The translations under genes were made by a program, and so were the position numbers. A stretch of 64,000 bases of DNA from Klebsiella sp. BIGb0407 (lineage in GTDB: Bacteria > Pseudomonadota > Gammaproteobacteria > Enterobacterales > Enterobacteriaceae), in assembly GCF_024807845.1 (NCBI RefSeq), contig NZ_JANUEQ010000008.1:215331-279330 (forward strand). The letters run 5' to 3'. This document shows positions 44,982 through 55,295 of the stretch, one piece after another. Positions within the stretch are counted from its first letter, which is position 1; the number at the start of each line of letters is the position of its first letter. The notes beneath the pieces are model-generated. The model was not told the origin of the DNA, did not search any database, and saw only the letters and a list, made by a program, of their open reading frames with translations.

Positions 44982-45527
44982 ATGGAGGTTAACAAGAAGC
45001 AGCTTTCTGAGATTTTCGGCGTCAGCGTGCGAACTATCCAGAACTGGCAGGATCAGGGAATGCCCGTGTTACGGGGTGGTGGTAAGGGCAATGAGGTTCT
45101 TTATGAAACTTCTGAAACGATCGGGTGGTGTTCAGAGCGTGATGCCACTATCGAGAATGAAAAATTGCGAAAAGAGGTTGATGAACTCAAGAGCATTAGT
45201 GACTCCGATCTTCAGCCAGGCACCATCGATTATGAGCGCTACCGGCTTACAAAAGCCCAGGCCGATGCACAGGAACTGAAAAATGCTAAAGATACCGCTG
45301 AAGTGGTTGAGACCGCATTCTGCACGTTCGTGCTGTCGCGGATAGCCGGAGAAATTGCCAGTATTCTCGATGGGGTTCCTCTGTCGGTTCAGCGGCGCTT
45401 TCCGGAGCTGGAAAACCGACATATTGATTTCCTGAAGAAGGACATCATCAAAGCCATGAACAAAGCAGCTGCTCTGGATGATTTAATACCGGGGTTGCTG
45501 AGTGAATATATCGAAAAGTCAGGTTAA
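44982..45527 (+). CDS. Nu1: Terminase small subunit (Nu1)
   Basis: 181 residues, same length as lambda Nu1 and very similar (MEVNKKQLSEIFGVSVRTIQ, AEVVETAFCTFVLSRIAGEI). N-terminal winged-helix binds cosB; the C-terminal part binds gpA. It lies directly downstream of cos. Confidence 0.97.
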   Translation: MEVNKKQLSEIFGVSVRTIQNWQDQGMPVLRGGGKGNEVLYETSETIGWCSERDATIENEKLRKEVDELKSISDSDLQPGTIDYERYRLTKAQADAQELKNAKDTAEVVETAFCTFVLSRIAGEIASILDGVPLSVQRRFPELENRHIDFLKKDIIKAMNKAAALDDLIPGLLSEYIEKSG

Positions 45528-47424
45528 TGGACTGCAGAATTCTGCTCGGGCAGGGCTTAGGTCACTGTATCGTCCTGAACCACAAACAGCCGTGGAATGG
45601 GTTGACGATAACTATTATCTTCCTAAAGAGTCCTCTTATCAGGAAGGGCGCTGGGTTACTCTGCCTTTTCAGTGCGCAATAATAAATACTATGGGTAATG
45701 ACTCCATCCGTGAGGTGAATGTCGTTAAATCTGCCCGTGTGGGTTATTCAAAAATGTTGCTTGGCGTATATGCATACTTCATTGTACACAAGCAGCGAAA
45801 TTCATTGCTCTGGTTACCTACTGACGGTGATGCTGAGAACTTTATGAAGTCTCATGTCGAGCCGACGATACGTGATGTTCCCTCCCTGCTGGCACTTGCA
45901 CCCTGGTATGGCAAAAAAAATCGATATAACACGTTAGAAATGAAGCGTTTTTCTAATGGTCGTGGTTTTTGGTGCTTAGGTGGTAAGGCGGCAGCAAACT
46001 ATCGTGAAAAGTCGGTAGACGTTGCCGGATATGATGAGTTAGCCGCATTTGATGATGACATTGAAAAAGAAGGATCACCCACATTCCTGGGTGACAAACG
46101 CATTGAAGGTTCTGTCTGGCCAAAATCAATACGTGGCTCAACACCAAAGCTAAAAGGAACCTGCCAGATAGAGCGTGCCGCTAAAGAATCAGAGCACTTT
46201 ATGCGGTTTCATGTTCGCTGTCCGCATTGTAGCGAAGAGCAATATCTGAAATTTGGCGACAGGGAAGCGGCATTTGGTTTTAAGTGGAACCCCGGTGAGC
46301 CATCCAGTGTTTATTATCTTTGTGAACATAACGCCTGCGTGATTAAGCAACAGGAACTGGACTTTACAGAGGCTCGTTATATTTGCGATGTGACCGGTAT
46401 ATGGACGCGGGATGGATTAACCTGGCTCTCGTCCAAAGGTACAGAAATAGATCCACCTGACAGCGTTACTTTTCATATCTGGACCGCGTACAGCCCGTTT
46501 ACAACCTGGGTACAGATTGTAAAAGACTGGATAAAAACCAAAGGTGATGTTGGTAAACGTAAAACCTTTACTAATACAACTCTTGGCGAAACATGGGAGC
46601 CGAAGATTGGTGAACGGCCTGATGCCGATGTGATGGCTGAGCGAAAAGAACACTTTACCTCTGCTGTTCCTGACCGTGTCGCCTATCTTACAGCAGGCAT
46701 TGACTCACAGCTAGACCGCTATGAAATGCGCGTCTGGGGCTGGGGGCCGGGTGAAGAAAGCTGGTTAATCGATCGCGTAATCATTATGGGCCGCCATGAT
46801 GATGAGTCCACGCTGTTAAGGGTGGACGAAGCTATCGGGAAAACCTATTCACGGTCAAATAGTGTCGAAATGTCGATATCCCGCATTTGCTGGGACATCG
46901 GTGGCATAGACCCGACCATTGTTTATGACCGCTCTAAAAAGCTCGGTTTATTTCGGGTGATCCCCATTAAAGGTGCCTCCGTGTACGGTAAGCCGGTCGC
47001 GAATATGCCCCGTAAGCGCAATAAGAGCGGCGTTTATCTGACAGAGGTCGGGACCGATACGGCAAAAGAGCAAATCTATAATCGTTTTACGCTTATCACA
47101 CATGACAGCGAACCACTTGCAGGTGCTGTTCATTTCCCCAATAACCCAGAAATTTATGATCTCGCTGAAGCTCAGCAACTGACGGCTGAAGAGCAGGTAG
47201 AGAAATGGGTGGATGGCCAGAAAAAGATAGTCTGGGACAGTAAAAAACGACGCAACGAGGCTCTTGACTGTTTTGTTTATGCGTTAGCCGCTCTGAGGAT
47301 CAGCATCTCACGCTGGCAACTTAATCTTGATGTTCTTCTGGCCAGTCTGCTGGAGGAAGAACATACACGTAAAAAAATAAAAACTCTGGCGGACTACGCC
47401 CGGGAATTAGCCGGAGAAGAATAA
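45502..47424 (+). CDS. A: Terminase large subunit (A)
   Basis: 640 residues starting at GTG 45502, overlapping Nu1. N-terminal packaging ATPase ([15 protein letters not shown] is the Walker A-like segment; [14 protein letters not shown] the Walker B region). C-terminal endonuclease that nicks cosN ([20 protein letters not shown]). Also a Zn-type CPHC...CEHNAC cluster. Near-identical to lambda gpA. Confidence 0.97.
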   Translation: MNISKSQVNGLQNSARAGLRSLYRPEPQTAVEWVDDNYYLPKESSYQEGRWVTLPFQCAIINTMGNDSIREVNVVKSARVGYSKMLLGVYAYFIVHKQRNSLLWLPTDGDAENFMKSHVEPTIRDVPSLLALAPWYGKKNRYNTLEMKRFSNGRGFWCLGGKAAANYREKSVDVAGYDELAAFDDDIEKEGSPTFLGDKRIEGSVWPKSIRGSTPKLKGTCQIERAAKESEHFMRFHVRCPHCSEEQYLKFGDREAAFGFKWNPGEPSSVYYLCEHNACVIKQQELDFTEARYICDVTGIWTRDGLTWLSSKGTEIDPPDSVTFHIWTAYSPFTTWVQIVKDWIKTKGDVGKRKTFTNTTLGETWEPKIGERPDADVMAERKEHFTSAVPDRVAYLTAGIDSQLDRYEMRVWGWGPGEESWLIDRVIIMGRHDDESTLLRVDEAIGKTYSRSNSVEMSISRICWDIGGIDPTIVYDRSKKLGLFRVIPIKGASVYGKPVANMPRKRNKSGVYLTEVGTDTAKEQIYNRFTLITHDSEPLAGAVHFPNNPEIYDLAEAQQLTAEEQVEKWVDGQKKIVWDSKKRRNEALDCFVYALAALRISISRWQLNLDVLLASLLEEEHTRKKIKTLADYARELAGEE

Positions 47425-47630
47425 TGGCAACACAGTCTGAACTCGATTCTGCCAAGGTTGCATTACATGACCTGATGATGGGGAAGCGGGTCGCGACAGT
47501 ACAAAAAGACGGTCGCAAAGTAGAGTTTACGGCTACTTCCGTTTCTGACCTGAAAAAATACATTACCGAGCTTGAAGTTCAAGTTGGTACCACACCACGA
47601 CGCCGGGGTCCGGCAGGATTTTTCGTATGA
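47424..47630 (+). CDS. W: Head-tail joining protein W
   Basis: 68 residues ([20 protein letters not shown]), lambda gpW length and pattern. It is added to the portal after packaging. It shares one base with A and overlaps B by 4 bp. Confidence 0.95.
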   Translation: MATQSELDSAKVALHDLMMGKRVATVQKDGRKVEFTATSVSDLKKYITELEVQVGTTPRRRGPAGFFV

Positions 47631-49219
47631 AAATACCCGCATTATTAGGTCCTGACGGGAAAACGGGTTTGCGTGAGTACGCGGGTTATCATGGCGGTTC
47701 TGGTGGCTTTGGTGGTCAGTTACGTGCATGGAATCCACCCAGCGAAAGCCCTGATGCTGCATTGCTTCCGAATTTTTCACGGGGTAATGCGCGTGCTGAT
47801 GACCTGGTGCGCAATAACGGTTATGCAGCTAATGCCATCCAGCTTCACCAGGATCATATTGTTGGTTCTTTTTTCCGGCTCAGTTATCGGCCTAGCTGGC
47901 GATTTCTGGGAATTGATGAAGAAGAGGCGCGGGCATTTTCGCGAGAAGTCGAAGCCGCCTGGAAAGAGTTTGCGGAGGATGACTGCTGCTATATCGATGC
48001 TGAACGCAAGCGCACGTTTACGATGATGGTCCGTGAAGGTGTAGCGACGCATGCATTTAACGGAGAGCTCTGTGTACAGCCAACATGGGACAGTAGCGCA
48101 TCCCGACTTTTCCGAACCCAGTTTAAAATGGTGAGCCCGAAACGGGTCAGTAATCCCAATAATACGGGTGATTCCCGTAATTGCCGTGCTGGCGTGCAGA
48201 TCAATAACAGCGGTGCCGCCTTGGGCTATTACGTCAGTGAGGATAGTTACCCCGGATGGTCCTCCCAAAAATGGACTTACATACCGCGTGAGTTGCCTGG
48301 AGGTAGACCTTCATTTATCCATGTTTTTGAACCGACTGAAGATGGTCAGACCCGAGGGGCTAACGTGTTTTACAGTGTGATGGAGCAGATGAAAATGCTC
48401 GATACGCTGCAAAATACACAATTACAGAGCGCTATCGTTAAAGCAATGTATGCCGCGACTATTGAGAGCGAACTGGATACCCAGTCAGCGATGGATTTCA
48501 TTCTTGGTGCTAACAACAAAGAGCAAAGTGACAAGCTGACCGGTTGGCTTGGTGAAATTTCTGCCTACTACTCAGCAGCACCCGTGCGACTGGGTGGGGC
48601 AAAGGTTCCACATCTGATGCCGGGTGACTCTCTGAATCTGCAATCAGCGCAGGATACGGATAACGGATTTTCGACGTTTGAACAATCGCTGCTTCGCTAT
48701 ATCTCTGCCGGGCTAGGTGTTTCCTACGAGCAGTTGTCGAGAAATTATTCTCAAATGAGTTATTCGACAGCCCGCGCAAGTGCTAATGAGTCGTGGGCGT
48801 TCTTTATGGGCCGCCGTAAATTTGTTGCTTCTCGCCAGTCATGTCAGATGTTTCTTTGCTGGCTGGAAGAGGCGATTGTTCGCCGTATCGTCACTTTGCC
48901 ATCGAAAGCACGATACAGCTTTCAGGAAGCCCGCAGCGCATGGGGTAACTGTGACTGGATTGGTTCCGGGCGCATGGCGATTGACGGTCTCAAGGAGGTT
49001 CAGGAGGCCGTTATGCTGATTGAGGCGGGGTTAAGCACCTACGAAAAAGAGTGTGCTAAACGCGGCGATGATTATCAGGAAGTTTTCGCTCAACAGGTCC
49101 GTGAAACAATGGAGCGAAGAGCGGCCGGGTTAAAACCGCCAGCCTGGGCAGCCGCTGCTTTTAATTCAGGGTTGAAAAAATCTAATGAGGAGGAGAATGA
49201 TGACGCCAGAGTTGCGTAA
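47627..49219 (+). CDS. B: Portal protein (B)
   Basis: 530 residues, lambda gpB-like portal forming the dodecameric ring through which DNA enters and leaves. Typical sequences include [41 protein letters not shown] and [16 protein letters not shown]. The gene overlaps C. Confidence 0.96.
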   Translation: MKIPALLGPDGKTGLREYAGYHGGSGGFGGQLRAWNPPSESPDAALLPNFSRGNARADDLVRNNGYAANAIQLHQDHIVGSFFRLSYRPSWRFLGIDEEEARAFSREVEAAWKEFAEDDCCYIDAERKRTFTMMVREGVATHAFNGELCVQPTWDSSASRLFRTQFKMVSPKRVSNPNNTGDSRNCRAGVQINNSGAALGYYVSEDSYPGWSSQKWTYIPRELPGGRPSFIHVFEPTEDGQTRGANVFYSVMEQMKMLDTLQNTQLQSAIVKAMYAATIESELDTQSAMDFILGANNKEQSDKLTGWLGEISAYYSAAPVRLGGAKVPHLMPGDSLNLQSAQDTDNGFSTFEQSLLRYISAGLGVSYEQLSRNYSQMSYSTARASANESWAFFMGRRKFVASRQSCQMFLCWLEEAIVRRIVTLPSKARYSFQEARSAWGNCDWIGSGRMAIDGLKEVQEAVMLIEAGLSTYEKECAKRGDDYQEVFAQQVRETMERRAAGLKPPAWAAAAFNSGLKKSNEEENDDARVA

Positions 49220-50528
49220 TCTCCCACATATCGCCAGCCTGGCCTTTAATGAGCCGCTACTTCTTGAGCCCGCCTATGCGCGGGTTTTCTTTTGCGCGCT
49301 TGCCGGACAGCTTGGTATTACCCGGCTGACCGATACGGTCTCGGGTATTAGCCTGGGGCCTGAGCAGATATCAGAGCCGCTCGCCCTGTTTGGTGATGAT
49401 GACGATGTGGGAACGCGCCCAACGCGGAGCTATCTGGTAACGAATGGTATTGCCGTTTTACCCATATCAGGAACGCTGGTCAGTAAAACTCGCTCTCTCC
49501 AGCCTTATTCCGGCATGACGGGTTACAACGGGATCATTGCCCGGATGCAGCAAGCCATCAGCGATCCGGGTGTTGATGGCATTCTCCTGGATATGGACAC
49601 ACCAGGCGGAATGGTCGCTGGTGCTTTCGATTGTGCTGATGTTATTGCCAGAATGCGTGAAATTAAACCGGTCTGGGCGTTAGCCAACGATATGAACTGT
49701 AGTGCGGGGCAACTTATCGCGAGTGCTGCCAGTCGTCGACTTGTTACTCAGACGGCTAAAACCGGTTCTATCGGCGTCATGATGGCTCACAGCAATTATG
49801 GTGCAGCCCTCAAGACCAACGGCGTTGAAGTCACGCTGATTTACAGTGGTGAACACAAGGTAAAGGGCAATCCCTACGAGAAGTTACCCGAAGATGTACG
49901 GGCAGATTTTCAGGCGCGTATTGATGCTGCCCGTCAGATGTTTGCCGAAAAAGTTTCAAGCTATACCGGATTGAGTGTTCAGGATGTACTGAACACTGAA
50001 GCAGCCGTTTTTTCCGGGCAGGAATCAGTCGACAACGGCCTGGCCGATGAACTGGTTAACAATATCGACGCACTTAATGTGATGCGTGAATCACTTGACC
50101 AACGAAAAAAATCTTTCTCAGGAGTAAGTATGCCAAATCCAACCGACTCTGCGGTTTCAACCCTTCCATCAGCGACCGTTACGACGAACGACAGTGCCGT
50201 AGCCACACCGCTTACTGATCTGGCAGCAAAATCTGAACCGGATGTTAATGCGCAGGTACTGGCGGCAGTAACAGCAGAAAATAGCCGCATTATGGGCATT
50301 TTGAATTGTGATGAAGCAAAAGGGCGAGAGCCACAAGCCCGTGTCCTGGCTGAAACCCCTGGTATGACTATTGAAGGCGCTCAACGCATTCTTGCATCAG
50401 CGCCAGTAAGTGCCCTGGCTCGTACAGATACCGCGCTCGATCGTCTGATGGAGTCTGCACCTGGCGCGGTATCTGCTGATGCCTCATCCATGAATGCTGA
50501 CAACGATTTATTAAACACCCCCGTATAA
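49200..50528 (+). CDS. C: Capsid maturation protease (C)
   Basis: 442 residues from ATG 49200 (another at 49197), after GAGGAGGA. S49 family serine protease: DMDTPGGMVAGAFDCAD (oxyanion region), NDMNCSAGQLIASAASR (nucleophile Ser) and SIGVMMAHSNYG. The C-terminal third is also the scaffold Nu3. It cleaves itself, scaffold and portal during head assembly. Confidence 0.95.
   Translation: MTPELRNLPHIASLAFNEPLLLEPAYARVFFCALAGQLGITRLTDTVSGISLGPEQISEPLALFGDDDDVGTRPTRSYLVTNGIAVLPISGTLVSKTRSLQPYSGMTGYNGIIARMQQAISDPGVDGILLDMDTPGGMVAGAFDCADVIARMREIKPVWALANDMNCSAGQLIASAASRRLVTQTAKTGSIGVMMAHSNYGAALKTNGVEVTLIYSGEHKVKGNPYEKLPEDVRADFQARIDAARQMFAEKVSSYTGLSVQDVLNTEAAVFSGQESVDNGLADELVNNIDALNVMRESLDQRKKSFSGVSMPNPTDSAVSTLPSATVTTNDSAVATPLTDLAAKSEPDVNAQVLAAVTAENSRIMGILNCDEAKGREPQARVLAETPGMTIEGAQRILASAPVSALARTDTALDRLMESAPGAVSADASSMNADNDLLNTPV
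50130..50528 (+). CDS. Nu3: Head scaffold protein (Nu3), internal start in C
   Basis: 132 residues in frame with C from ATG 50130, preceded by CAGGAG at good spacing. Lambda Nu3 is likewise made from an internal start of about this length. It directs capsid assembly and is removed by C. Confidence 0.85.
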   Translation: MPNPTDSAVSTLPSATVTTNDSAVATPLTDLAAKSEPDVNAQVLAAVTAENSRIMGILNCDEAKGREPQARVLAETPGMTIEGAQRILASAPVSALARTDTALDRLMESAPGAVSADASSMNADNDLLNTPV

Positions 50529-50537
50529 GAGGCTCTT

Positions 50538-50870
50538 ATGGCTATTACCGAAACTTTTGTCCACAAACAACCGCTTGGAAACAGTGACCCGGCACATACT
50601 GCAACGGCGCCCGGCAAGCTGACGGCAGCGACTCCGGCAATGACGCCCCTGATGCTTGATGCAACATCAAATAAGTTGGTTGCCTGGGACGGCAGTAAAG
50701 CCGGAGAGGCAGTAAGTATTCTGGCGCTGTCAGCCGATCAAAACAGCGCGATGCTGAATGTTTACAAGTCAGGCTCTTTCCGTATTGAGGATGTTCTCTG
50801 GCCTGCTGCTGTAACCGATGAAAATAAAAAACGTAATGCTTTTGTCGGTACTGGGATCAGTGTCGTCTGA
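50538..50870 (+). CDS. D: Head decoration protein (D)
   Basis: 110 residues as in lambda ([20 protein letters not shown]). Trimers stabilise the expanded capsid. Starts 9 bp after C and is followed by a terminator-like hairpin. Confidence 0.96.
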   Translation: MAITETFVHKQPLGNSDPAHTATAPGKLTAATPAMTPLMLDATSNKLVAWDGSKAGEAVSILALSADQNSAMLNVYKSGSFRIEDVLWPAAVTDENKKRNAFVGTGISVV

Positions 50871-50903
50871 CCCCTTATCTGAAAACCAATCATCATCCAT
50901 GAG

Positions 50904-50926
50904 AGCCGCAAAAGCGGCTTTTTTTA
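50904..50926 (+). terminator. Hairpin with T run between D and E
   Basis: AGCCGC / GCGGCT stem, AAAA loop, then seven T, 34 bp after the D stop. It would be read through by Q-modified polymerase. Confidence 0.75.
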
Positions 50927-50938
50927 CGGGAAAAATTT

Positions 50939-51964
50939 ATGTCAATTTACACTACAGCCCAATTACTGGCGGTCAATGAGAAGAAGTTCAAGTTTGATCC
51001 GCTTTTCCTGCGTATCTTCTTCCGCGAAAGTTATCCATTTTCCACCGAGAAAGTTTATCTTTCTCAGATTCCAGGCATGGTGAACATGGCGTTATATGTA
51101 TCGCCTATTGTTTCCGGCAAAGTTATTCGTTCCCGCGGTGGCGCAACTTCTGAATTTACACCGGGGTATGTCAAACCGAAGCATGAAGTAAACACGCAGA
51201 TGACACTGCGCCGCCTCCCTGATGAAGACCCACAAAACCTTACTGACCCAGCTTATCGCCGCCGTCGCATCATTCTTCAGAATATGAAGGATGAAGAGCT
51301 GGCGATTGCCCAGGTGGAAGAAAAACAAGCCGTTGCCGTGGTTTTAAACGGGAAATACACCATGACAGGGGAGGGTTTTGAACCGGTTGAAGTCGATACC
51401 GGTCGGAGCGCCGGTAATAACATCATTCAGGCTGGTGCGGCAGCATGGTCTACTCGCGACAAAGAAACCTATGATCCTACTGACGATATTGAAGCCTATG
51501 CACTGAATGCCAGTGGTGTAATTAACATTATTGTGTTCGATCCTAAAGGCTGGGCGCTATTCCGTTCCTTCAAAGCAGTGAAGGAAAAACTGGACACACG
51601 TCGTGGTTCTCACTCAGAGCTTGAAACAGCCTTAAAAGACCTAGGTAAAGCTGTGTCTTACAAAGGCATGTATGGCGATGTGGCCATCGTGGTTTACTCC
51701 GGACAGTACATCGAAGCTGATGCTAAAAAGAACTACCTTCCTGACCTGACTATGGTGCTGGGTAATACTCAGGCGCGTGGCCTTCGGACCTATGGTTGTA
51801 TTCAGGATGCGGACGCTCAGCGTGAAGGTATCAACGCATCAACACGTTATCCGAAGAACTGGGTACAGACAGGTGACCCTGCGCGTGAATTCACCATGAT
51901 CCAGTCTGCTCCTCTGATGCTGCTTGCCGACCCGGATGAATTTGTTTCTGTAAAACTGGCGTAA
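50939..51964 (+). CDS. E: Major capsid protein (E)
   Basis: 341 residues, lambda gpE length. HK97 fold assumed from the family. MSIYTTAQLLAVNEKKFKFD and LMLLADPDEFVSVKLA at the ends match lambda E. Confidence 0.97.
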   Translation: MSIYTTAQLLAVNEKKFKFDPLFLRIFFRESYPFSTEKVYLSQIPGMVNMALYVSPIVSGKVIRSRGGATSEFTPGYVKPKHEVNTQMTLRRLPDEDPQNLTDPAYRRRRIILQNMKDEELAIAQVEEKQAVAVVLNGKYTMTGEGFEPVEVDTGRSAGNNIIQAGAAAWSTRDKETYDPTDDIEAYALNASGVINIIVFDPKGWALFRSFKAVKEKLDTRRGSHSELETALKDLGKAVSYKGMYGDVAIVVYSGQYIEADAKKNYLPDLTMVLGNTQARGLRTYGCIQDADAQREGINASTRYPKNWVQTGDPAREFTMIQSAPLMLLADPDEFVSVKLA

Positions 51965-51969
51965 TTGAT

Positions 51970-51990
51970 GGCCCTTCGGGGCCTTTATCT
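51970..51990 (+). terminator. Hairpin between E and FI
   Basis: GGCCC-TTCG-GGGCC, a stable tetraloop stem followed by TTTATCTTTT. The U tract is interrupted, so it could be an mRNA-protecting hairpin after the most expressed gene. Confidence 0.55.
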
Positions 51991-52007
51991 TTTCTGGAGT
52001 AAATTTC

Positions 52008-52400
52008 ATGAACAAAGATGAATTGGTTACCCGGCTAACGGAACTGGGTAAGAAGCTGAACCGTGAGGTTATTCTGACCGGTTCGAAGGAAGATTTAACA
52101 TTACGAGTTGCTGAGCTGGAGGAAGAGCTTGGTGATGAGGATGATGGCGATGAAGGGGCGGGTATACTTCTTATGAAACCTGCTGGTGGAGTTCAGGATC
52201 AGCAAGTATCTGAGAAAACTACTCAGGGCTTAACCGCAGATGAGCTGGTTTTGGTTGAAACGCTGGTCACTTTACACATTGAAGCGCTGCATGAAACGCG
52301 TAATGAAAAGTTGATGATTGTTGAGCCAGGTGTGGCTATTCGCATTCTTCAACAGGAAGCTACTTCACTGATCAATCTGGGTTTAGCCCGCGAACACTAA
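52008..52400 (+). CDS. FI: DNA packaging protein FI
   Basis: 130 residues. N-terminal MNKDELVTRLTELGKKLNRE resembles lambda FI, which raises the efficiency of docking terminase-DNA onto proheads. The middle is acidic. C-terminal EPGVAIRILQQEATSLINLG. Confidence 0.9.
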   Translation: MNKDELVTRLTELGKKLNREVILTGSKEDLTLRVAELEEELGDEDDGDEGAGILLMKPAGGVQDQQVSEKTTQGLTADELVLVETLVTLHIEALHETRNEKLMIVEPGVAIRILQQEATSLINLGLAREH

Positions 52401-52410
52401 AGGTGGCGCT

Positions 52411-52764
52411 GTGGTTAATTTTGATAATATTTTTGATGCCGCGATTTCACGTGCAGACAACACTATTCTGGAAACGATGGCCTCCCCGATACATATCACC
52501 AGTGGAGCGATGAAAGATGCTGTTATAGCGGGTGTTTTCGATGACCCTGAAAATATCAGCTACCCTGGCAGCGGTATTCGAATTGAGAGCACTAACCCAA
52601 CTCTTTTTGTTAAAACCTCCCTCGTTAGCCAATTACAGCGCGCGGACACACTGACCATTAATGGCGAGAGTTTCTGGATCGACCGTATCGGCCCGGATGA
52701 TTGCGGCTCTTGTCATATCTTTTTGGGTCGCGGATCACCTCCTGCAAGCAGTCGACGGCGCTAA
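52411..52764 (+). CDS. FII: Head-tail joining protein FII
   Basis: 117 residues from a GTG start, exact lambda FII length. FDNIFDAAISRADNTI, VFDDPENISYPGSGIR and GSCHIFLGRGSPPAS match lambda. It forms the tail attachment site on the head. Confidence 0.95.
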   Translation: MVNFDNIFDAAISRADNTILETMASPIHITSGAMKDAVIAGVFDDPENISYPGSGIRIESTNPTLFVKTSLVSQLQRADTLTINGESFWIDRIGPDDCGSCHIFLGRGSPPASSRRR

Positions 52765-52774
52765 GGAGTCAGTA

Positions 52775-53359
52775 ATGACGGTTAAAGGACTTCAGCAAGC
52801 CATCGAAAACCTGAACAGTCTCACCCGGATTATGGTTCCTCAAGCCAGTGCATGGGCGATTAACCGGGTCGCTGCTAGCGGGGTATCTGTCGCAACACGG
52901 CAAGTGGCAAAAGAAACTGTAGCAGGGGATAACCGGGCTAAAGGTATTCCGCTAAAGCTGGTTAAGCAAAGGGTGAGGGTGAGTAAGGCATCAGCCACCG
53001 GGCGCTCTACCGCAAAAATCAAGGTTAACAGGGGAAATCTTCCCGCCATCAAATTGGGTGCGGCACAGGTCAGAACAACGCGCCGCAAAGGACCGATTGC
53101 CAGAAAAAACAGTGTGCTTCGTATCGGGCGCTATGTGTTCCGTAATGGTTTTATCCAGCAGTTAGCGAACGGACGATGGCATGTCATGCAGCGTATCGCG
53201 GGGAAAAGTCGGTATCCGATTGATGTTGTAAAAATTCCGATGGCAGAACCTCTCACAACAGCATTTGAGCGGGAAAAAAAACGCATGCTTGAAGAAGAAA
53301 TGCCAAAGCAACTGGGATACGCCCTTAAACAACAATTGAGGTTATATCTGAAGCGATGA
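52775..53359 (+). CDS. Z: Tail completion protein Z
   Basis: 194 residues from ATG 52775 (AAGGAG upstream; the frame is open to 52661 inside FII but not used). TVKGLQQAIENLNSLTR and IQQLANGRWHVMQRIAGKSR (continuing YPIDVVKIP) match lambda Z, which finishes the tail tube. Confidence 0.93.
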   Translation: MTVKGLQQAIENLNSLTRIMVPQASAWAINRVAASGVSVATRQVAKETVAGDNRAKGIPLKLVKQRVRVSKASATGRSTAKIKVNRGNLPAIKLGAAQVRTTRRKGPIARKNSVLRIGRYVFRNGFIQQLANGRWHVMQRIAGKSRYPIDVVKIPMAEPLTTAFEREKKRMLEEEMPKQLGYALKQQLRLYLKR

Positions 53360-53754
53360 AACATTCTCTTATACGACAAGCTTTCATTGATGCTCTTGAA
53401 AAAGGGATCGGGAAGAGTGCAATTTTTTTCGATGGACGTCCGGCAGTCATTGAAGAAGATGATTTTCCCGCTGTTGCCGTTTACCTCACGGATGCTGAGT
53501 ACACCGGCGCGGAGCTGGATGCAGATAGCTGGTCGGCAACATTACATATTGAAGTCTTTTTACCGGCACAGGTGCCTGATTCTGAATTGGATGAGTGGAT
53601 GGAAGCGCAAGTCTACCCGGCTATTTCAGAAGTGGATGGTCTTGGTGACCTGATCACCCTGATGGTTCAGCAGGGATATGACTATCAGCGTGATGACGAT
53701 ATGGGGCAGTGGAGTTCAGCTGATATGAAATATTTAATTAACTATGAAATGTAA
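53356..53754 (+). CDS. U: Tail terminator protein U
   Basis: 132 residues (lambda U 131). It caps the tail tube and sets its end. Overlaps Z by 4 bp. MKHSLIRQAFIDALEKGIGK at the start. Confidence 0.95.
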   Translation: MKHSLIRQAFIDALEKGIGKSAIFFDGRPAVIEEDDFPAVAVYLTDAEYTGAELDADSWSATLHIEVFLPAQVPDSELDEWMEAQVYPAISEVDGLGDLITLMVQQGYDYQRDDDMGQWSSADMKYLINYEM

Positions 53755-53763
53755 GGATTTTAT

Positions 53764-54507
53764 ATGGCAACACCAAATCCGCTGGCACCTGTTAAAGGTG
53801 CCGGTACTACGTTCTGGGTTTATAGCGGCGCGGGCGATCCCTATGCAAACCCGCTGAGTGATACCGACTGGACTCGACTGGCAAAAGTCAAAGATTTGAC
53901 GCCGGGAGAGATGACCGCTGAATCATACGATGATACCTATATTGATGATGATAATGCAGACTGGAGCAGCTCTGCACAGGGTGAAAAGTCAGCAGGGGAT
54001 ACGTCAGTTACGCTGGCATGGAAACCCGGTGAAGCAGGTCAGCAATCATTGGCTGACTGGTTTAATCAAGGTGATATCCGTGGATACAAAATCAAGTATC
54101 CGAATGGCGCTGTTGATGTTTTCCGTGGTTGGGTGAGCGCCCTGGGTAAAGCGGTTGCAGCAAAAGAGGTGATTACCCGAACGATTAAAATCACTAACTC
54201 TGGCAAGCCTTCACTGGCTGAAGATATGCGCCCTGCCGTCATTGCTGTAGCGAGCATGACCGCTAGCCCAGCAACCGGAAGCGTGGCGGTGGGCAAGACG
54301 GCAACCGTTACCTTTAACATTCTGCCTGCGAATGCTTCAGATAAAACGGTTCGCATTGCGTCCTCTAATCCAGCCCTTGCGACTGTAACCGCTCAAGGCA
54401 ATGTGGCAACAGTCAGAGGTGTGGCTGTTGGGGCGATAGATGTTATCGCGATGACCGCTGACGGAAACTTAGTGGCATCATCCCGACAAACCATCACAGC
54501 AACCTGA
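53764..54507 (+). CDS. V: Major tail protein V with C-terminal Ig-like domain
   Basis: 247 residues. The N-terminal ~155 residues form the tail tube. The last ~90 (from [20 protein letters not shown]) form a Big_2-type immunoglobulin-like domain, as in lambda gpV, displayed on the tail surface. Confidence 0.96.
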   Translation: MATPNPLAPVKGAGTTFWVYSGAGDPYANPLSDTDWTRLAKVKDLTPGEMTAESYDDTYIDDDNADWSSSAQGEKSAGDTSVTLAWKPGEAGQQSLADWFNQGDIRGYKIKYPNGAVDVFRGWVSALGKAVAAKEVITRTIKITNSGKPSLAEDMRPAVIAVASMTASPATGSVAVGKTATVTFNILPANASDKTVRIASSNPALATVTAQGNVATVRGVAVGAIDVIAMTADGNLVASSRQTITAT

Positions 54508-54526
54508 TTTCAACCCCCCTCTCACA

Positions 54527-54548
54527 GGCTCCGCACGGAGCCTTTTTT
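54527..54548 (+). terminator. Terminator between V and G
   Basis: GGCTCC-GCAC-GGAGCC stem followed by six T, 20 bp after the V stop. Confidence 0.8.
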
Positions 54549-54552
54549 ACAG

Positions 54553-54960
54553 GTGTTTTTTATGTTTCTTAAAAAAGAAGAATTACCCATCCTCGACTCG
54601 TCGGTTGTGTTGTATGAACTGTCAGCCCTGCAACGCTTAGAGTATTTTGAATATCTGGCAGACTTGGAAGCCAGCCCGCCAAAAGACCTGACCGGGATAA
54701 AGCTGCAAACCTGGCAGATGAAGTTAAACCTTAATGTCAACGTGTGGCTGGTTGCCCATTCAATCAGTAACAGTAAGCCTGAATCAAAAGTGGATGACCT
54801 TAAGCGGGAGGTTTCACAGACCTGGTCGTCTGAAGCCATCAATCAGGCAGTGGAAAAAATACTGATTTTGAGCGATATGGTGCCTAAAAATCCAGAACCG
54901 AAGGATGCTGAGCAGGAAGAAGAGGGTTCTCCGGACACGGACAAACCACTGGCAAAATAG
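54553..54960 (+). CDS. G: Tail assembly chaperone G
   Basis: 135 residues (lambda G 140). MFLKKEELPILDSSVVLYEL matches lambda G. Works with GT to coat the tape measure. The C terminus is acidic and ends LAK just before a TAG, where the -1 frame T continues. Confidence 0.93.
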   Translation: MFFMFLKKEELPILDSSVVLYELSALQRLEYFEYLADLEASPPKDLTGIKLQTWQMKLNLNVNVWLVAHSISNSKPESKVDDLKREVSQTWSSEAINQAVEKILILSDMVPKNPEPKDAEQEEEGSPDTDKPLAK

Positions 54961-55295
54961 CCGCCCGTGAACATGCTTTCATTCACCGCTTAGCCCATGA
55001 GTTTCGTCGTCCTGACTGGCGATCCATGCTAAGCGGTATGAGTGCGTCAGAGTTTTCCGGGTGGGTAAAACACTTCGGTTCCGTGCCTTTCAGCGATCAG
55101 TTACTGGATGCCGAGTTCGCCACAATGAGGGCATTGATTGTCGGCATGTTTACGGGTGATAGCGATATATCTGCTGCTGATTTCAGTCTGTTAGGACAAA
55201 CAGACGATGATGAGGCGGATATGAGTGATGACGAATTAATGCTGGCCGGAGAAGGGCTTTACGGGGGAATACGCTATGACCCAGCAAATCAGTGA
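54957..55295 (+). CDS. T: T segment of tail chaperone GT (made by -1 frameshift)
   Basis: The -1 frame relative to G is open from 54912 to 55295 with no start of its own at the front. AAREHAFIHRLAHEF after the junction matches lambda T. In lambda a GGGAAAG slip links G and T. Here that heptamer is absent; the only good candidate is C-AAA-A just before the G stop (54953-54957), giving a fusion of about 247 residues. It overlaps H by 20 bp. Confidence 0.8.
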   Translation: MAAREHAFIHRLAHEFRRPDWRSMLSGMSASEFSGWVKHFGSVPFSDQLLDAEFATMRALIVGMFTGDSDISAADFSLLGQTDDDEADMSDDELMLAGEGLYGGIRYDPANQ

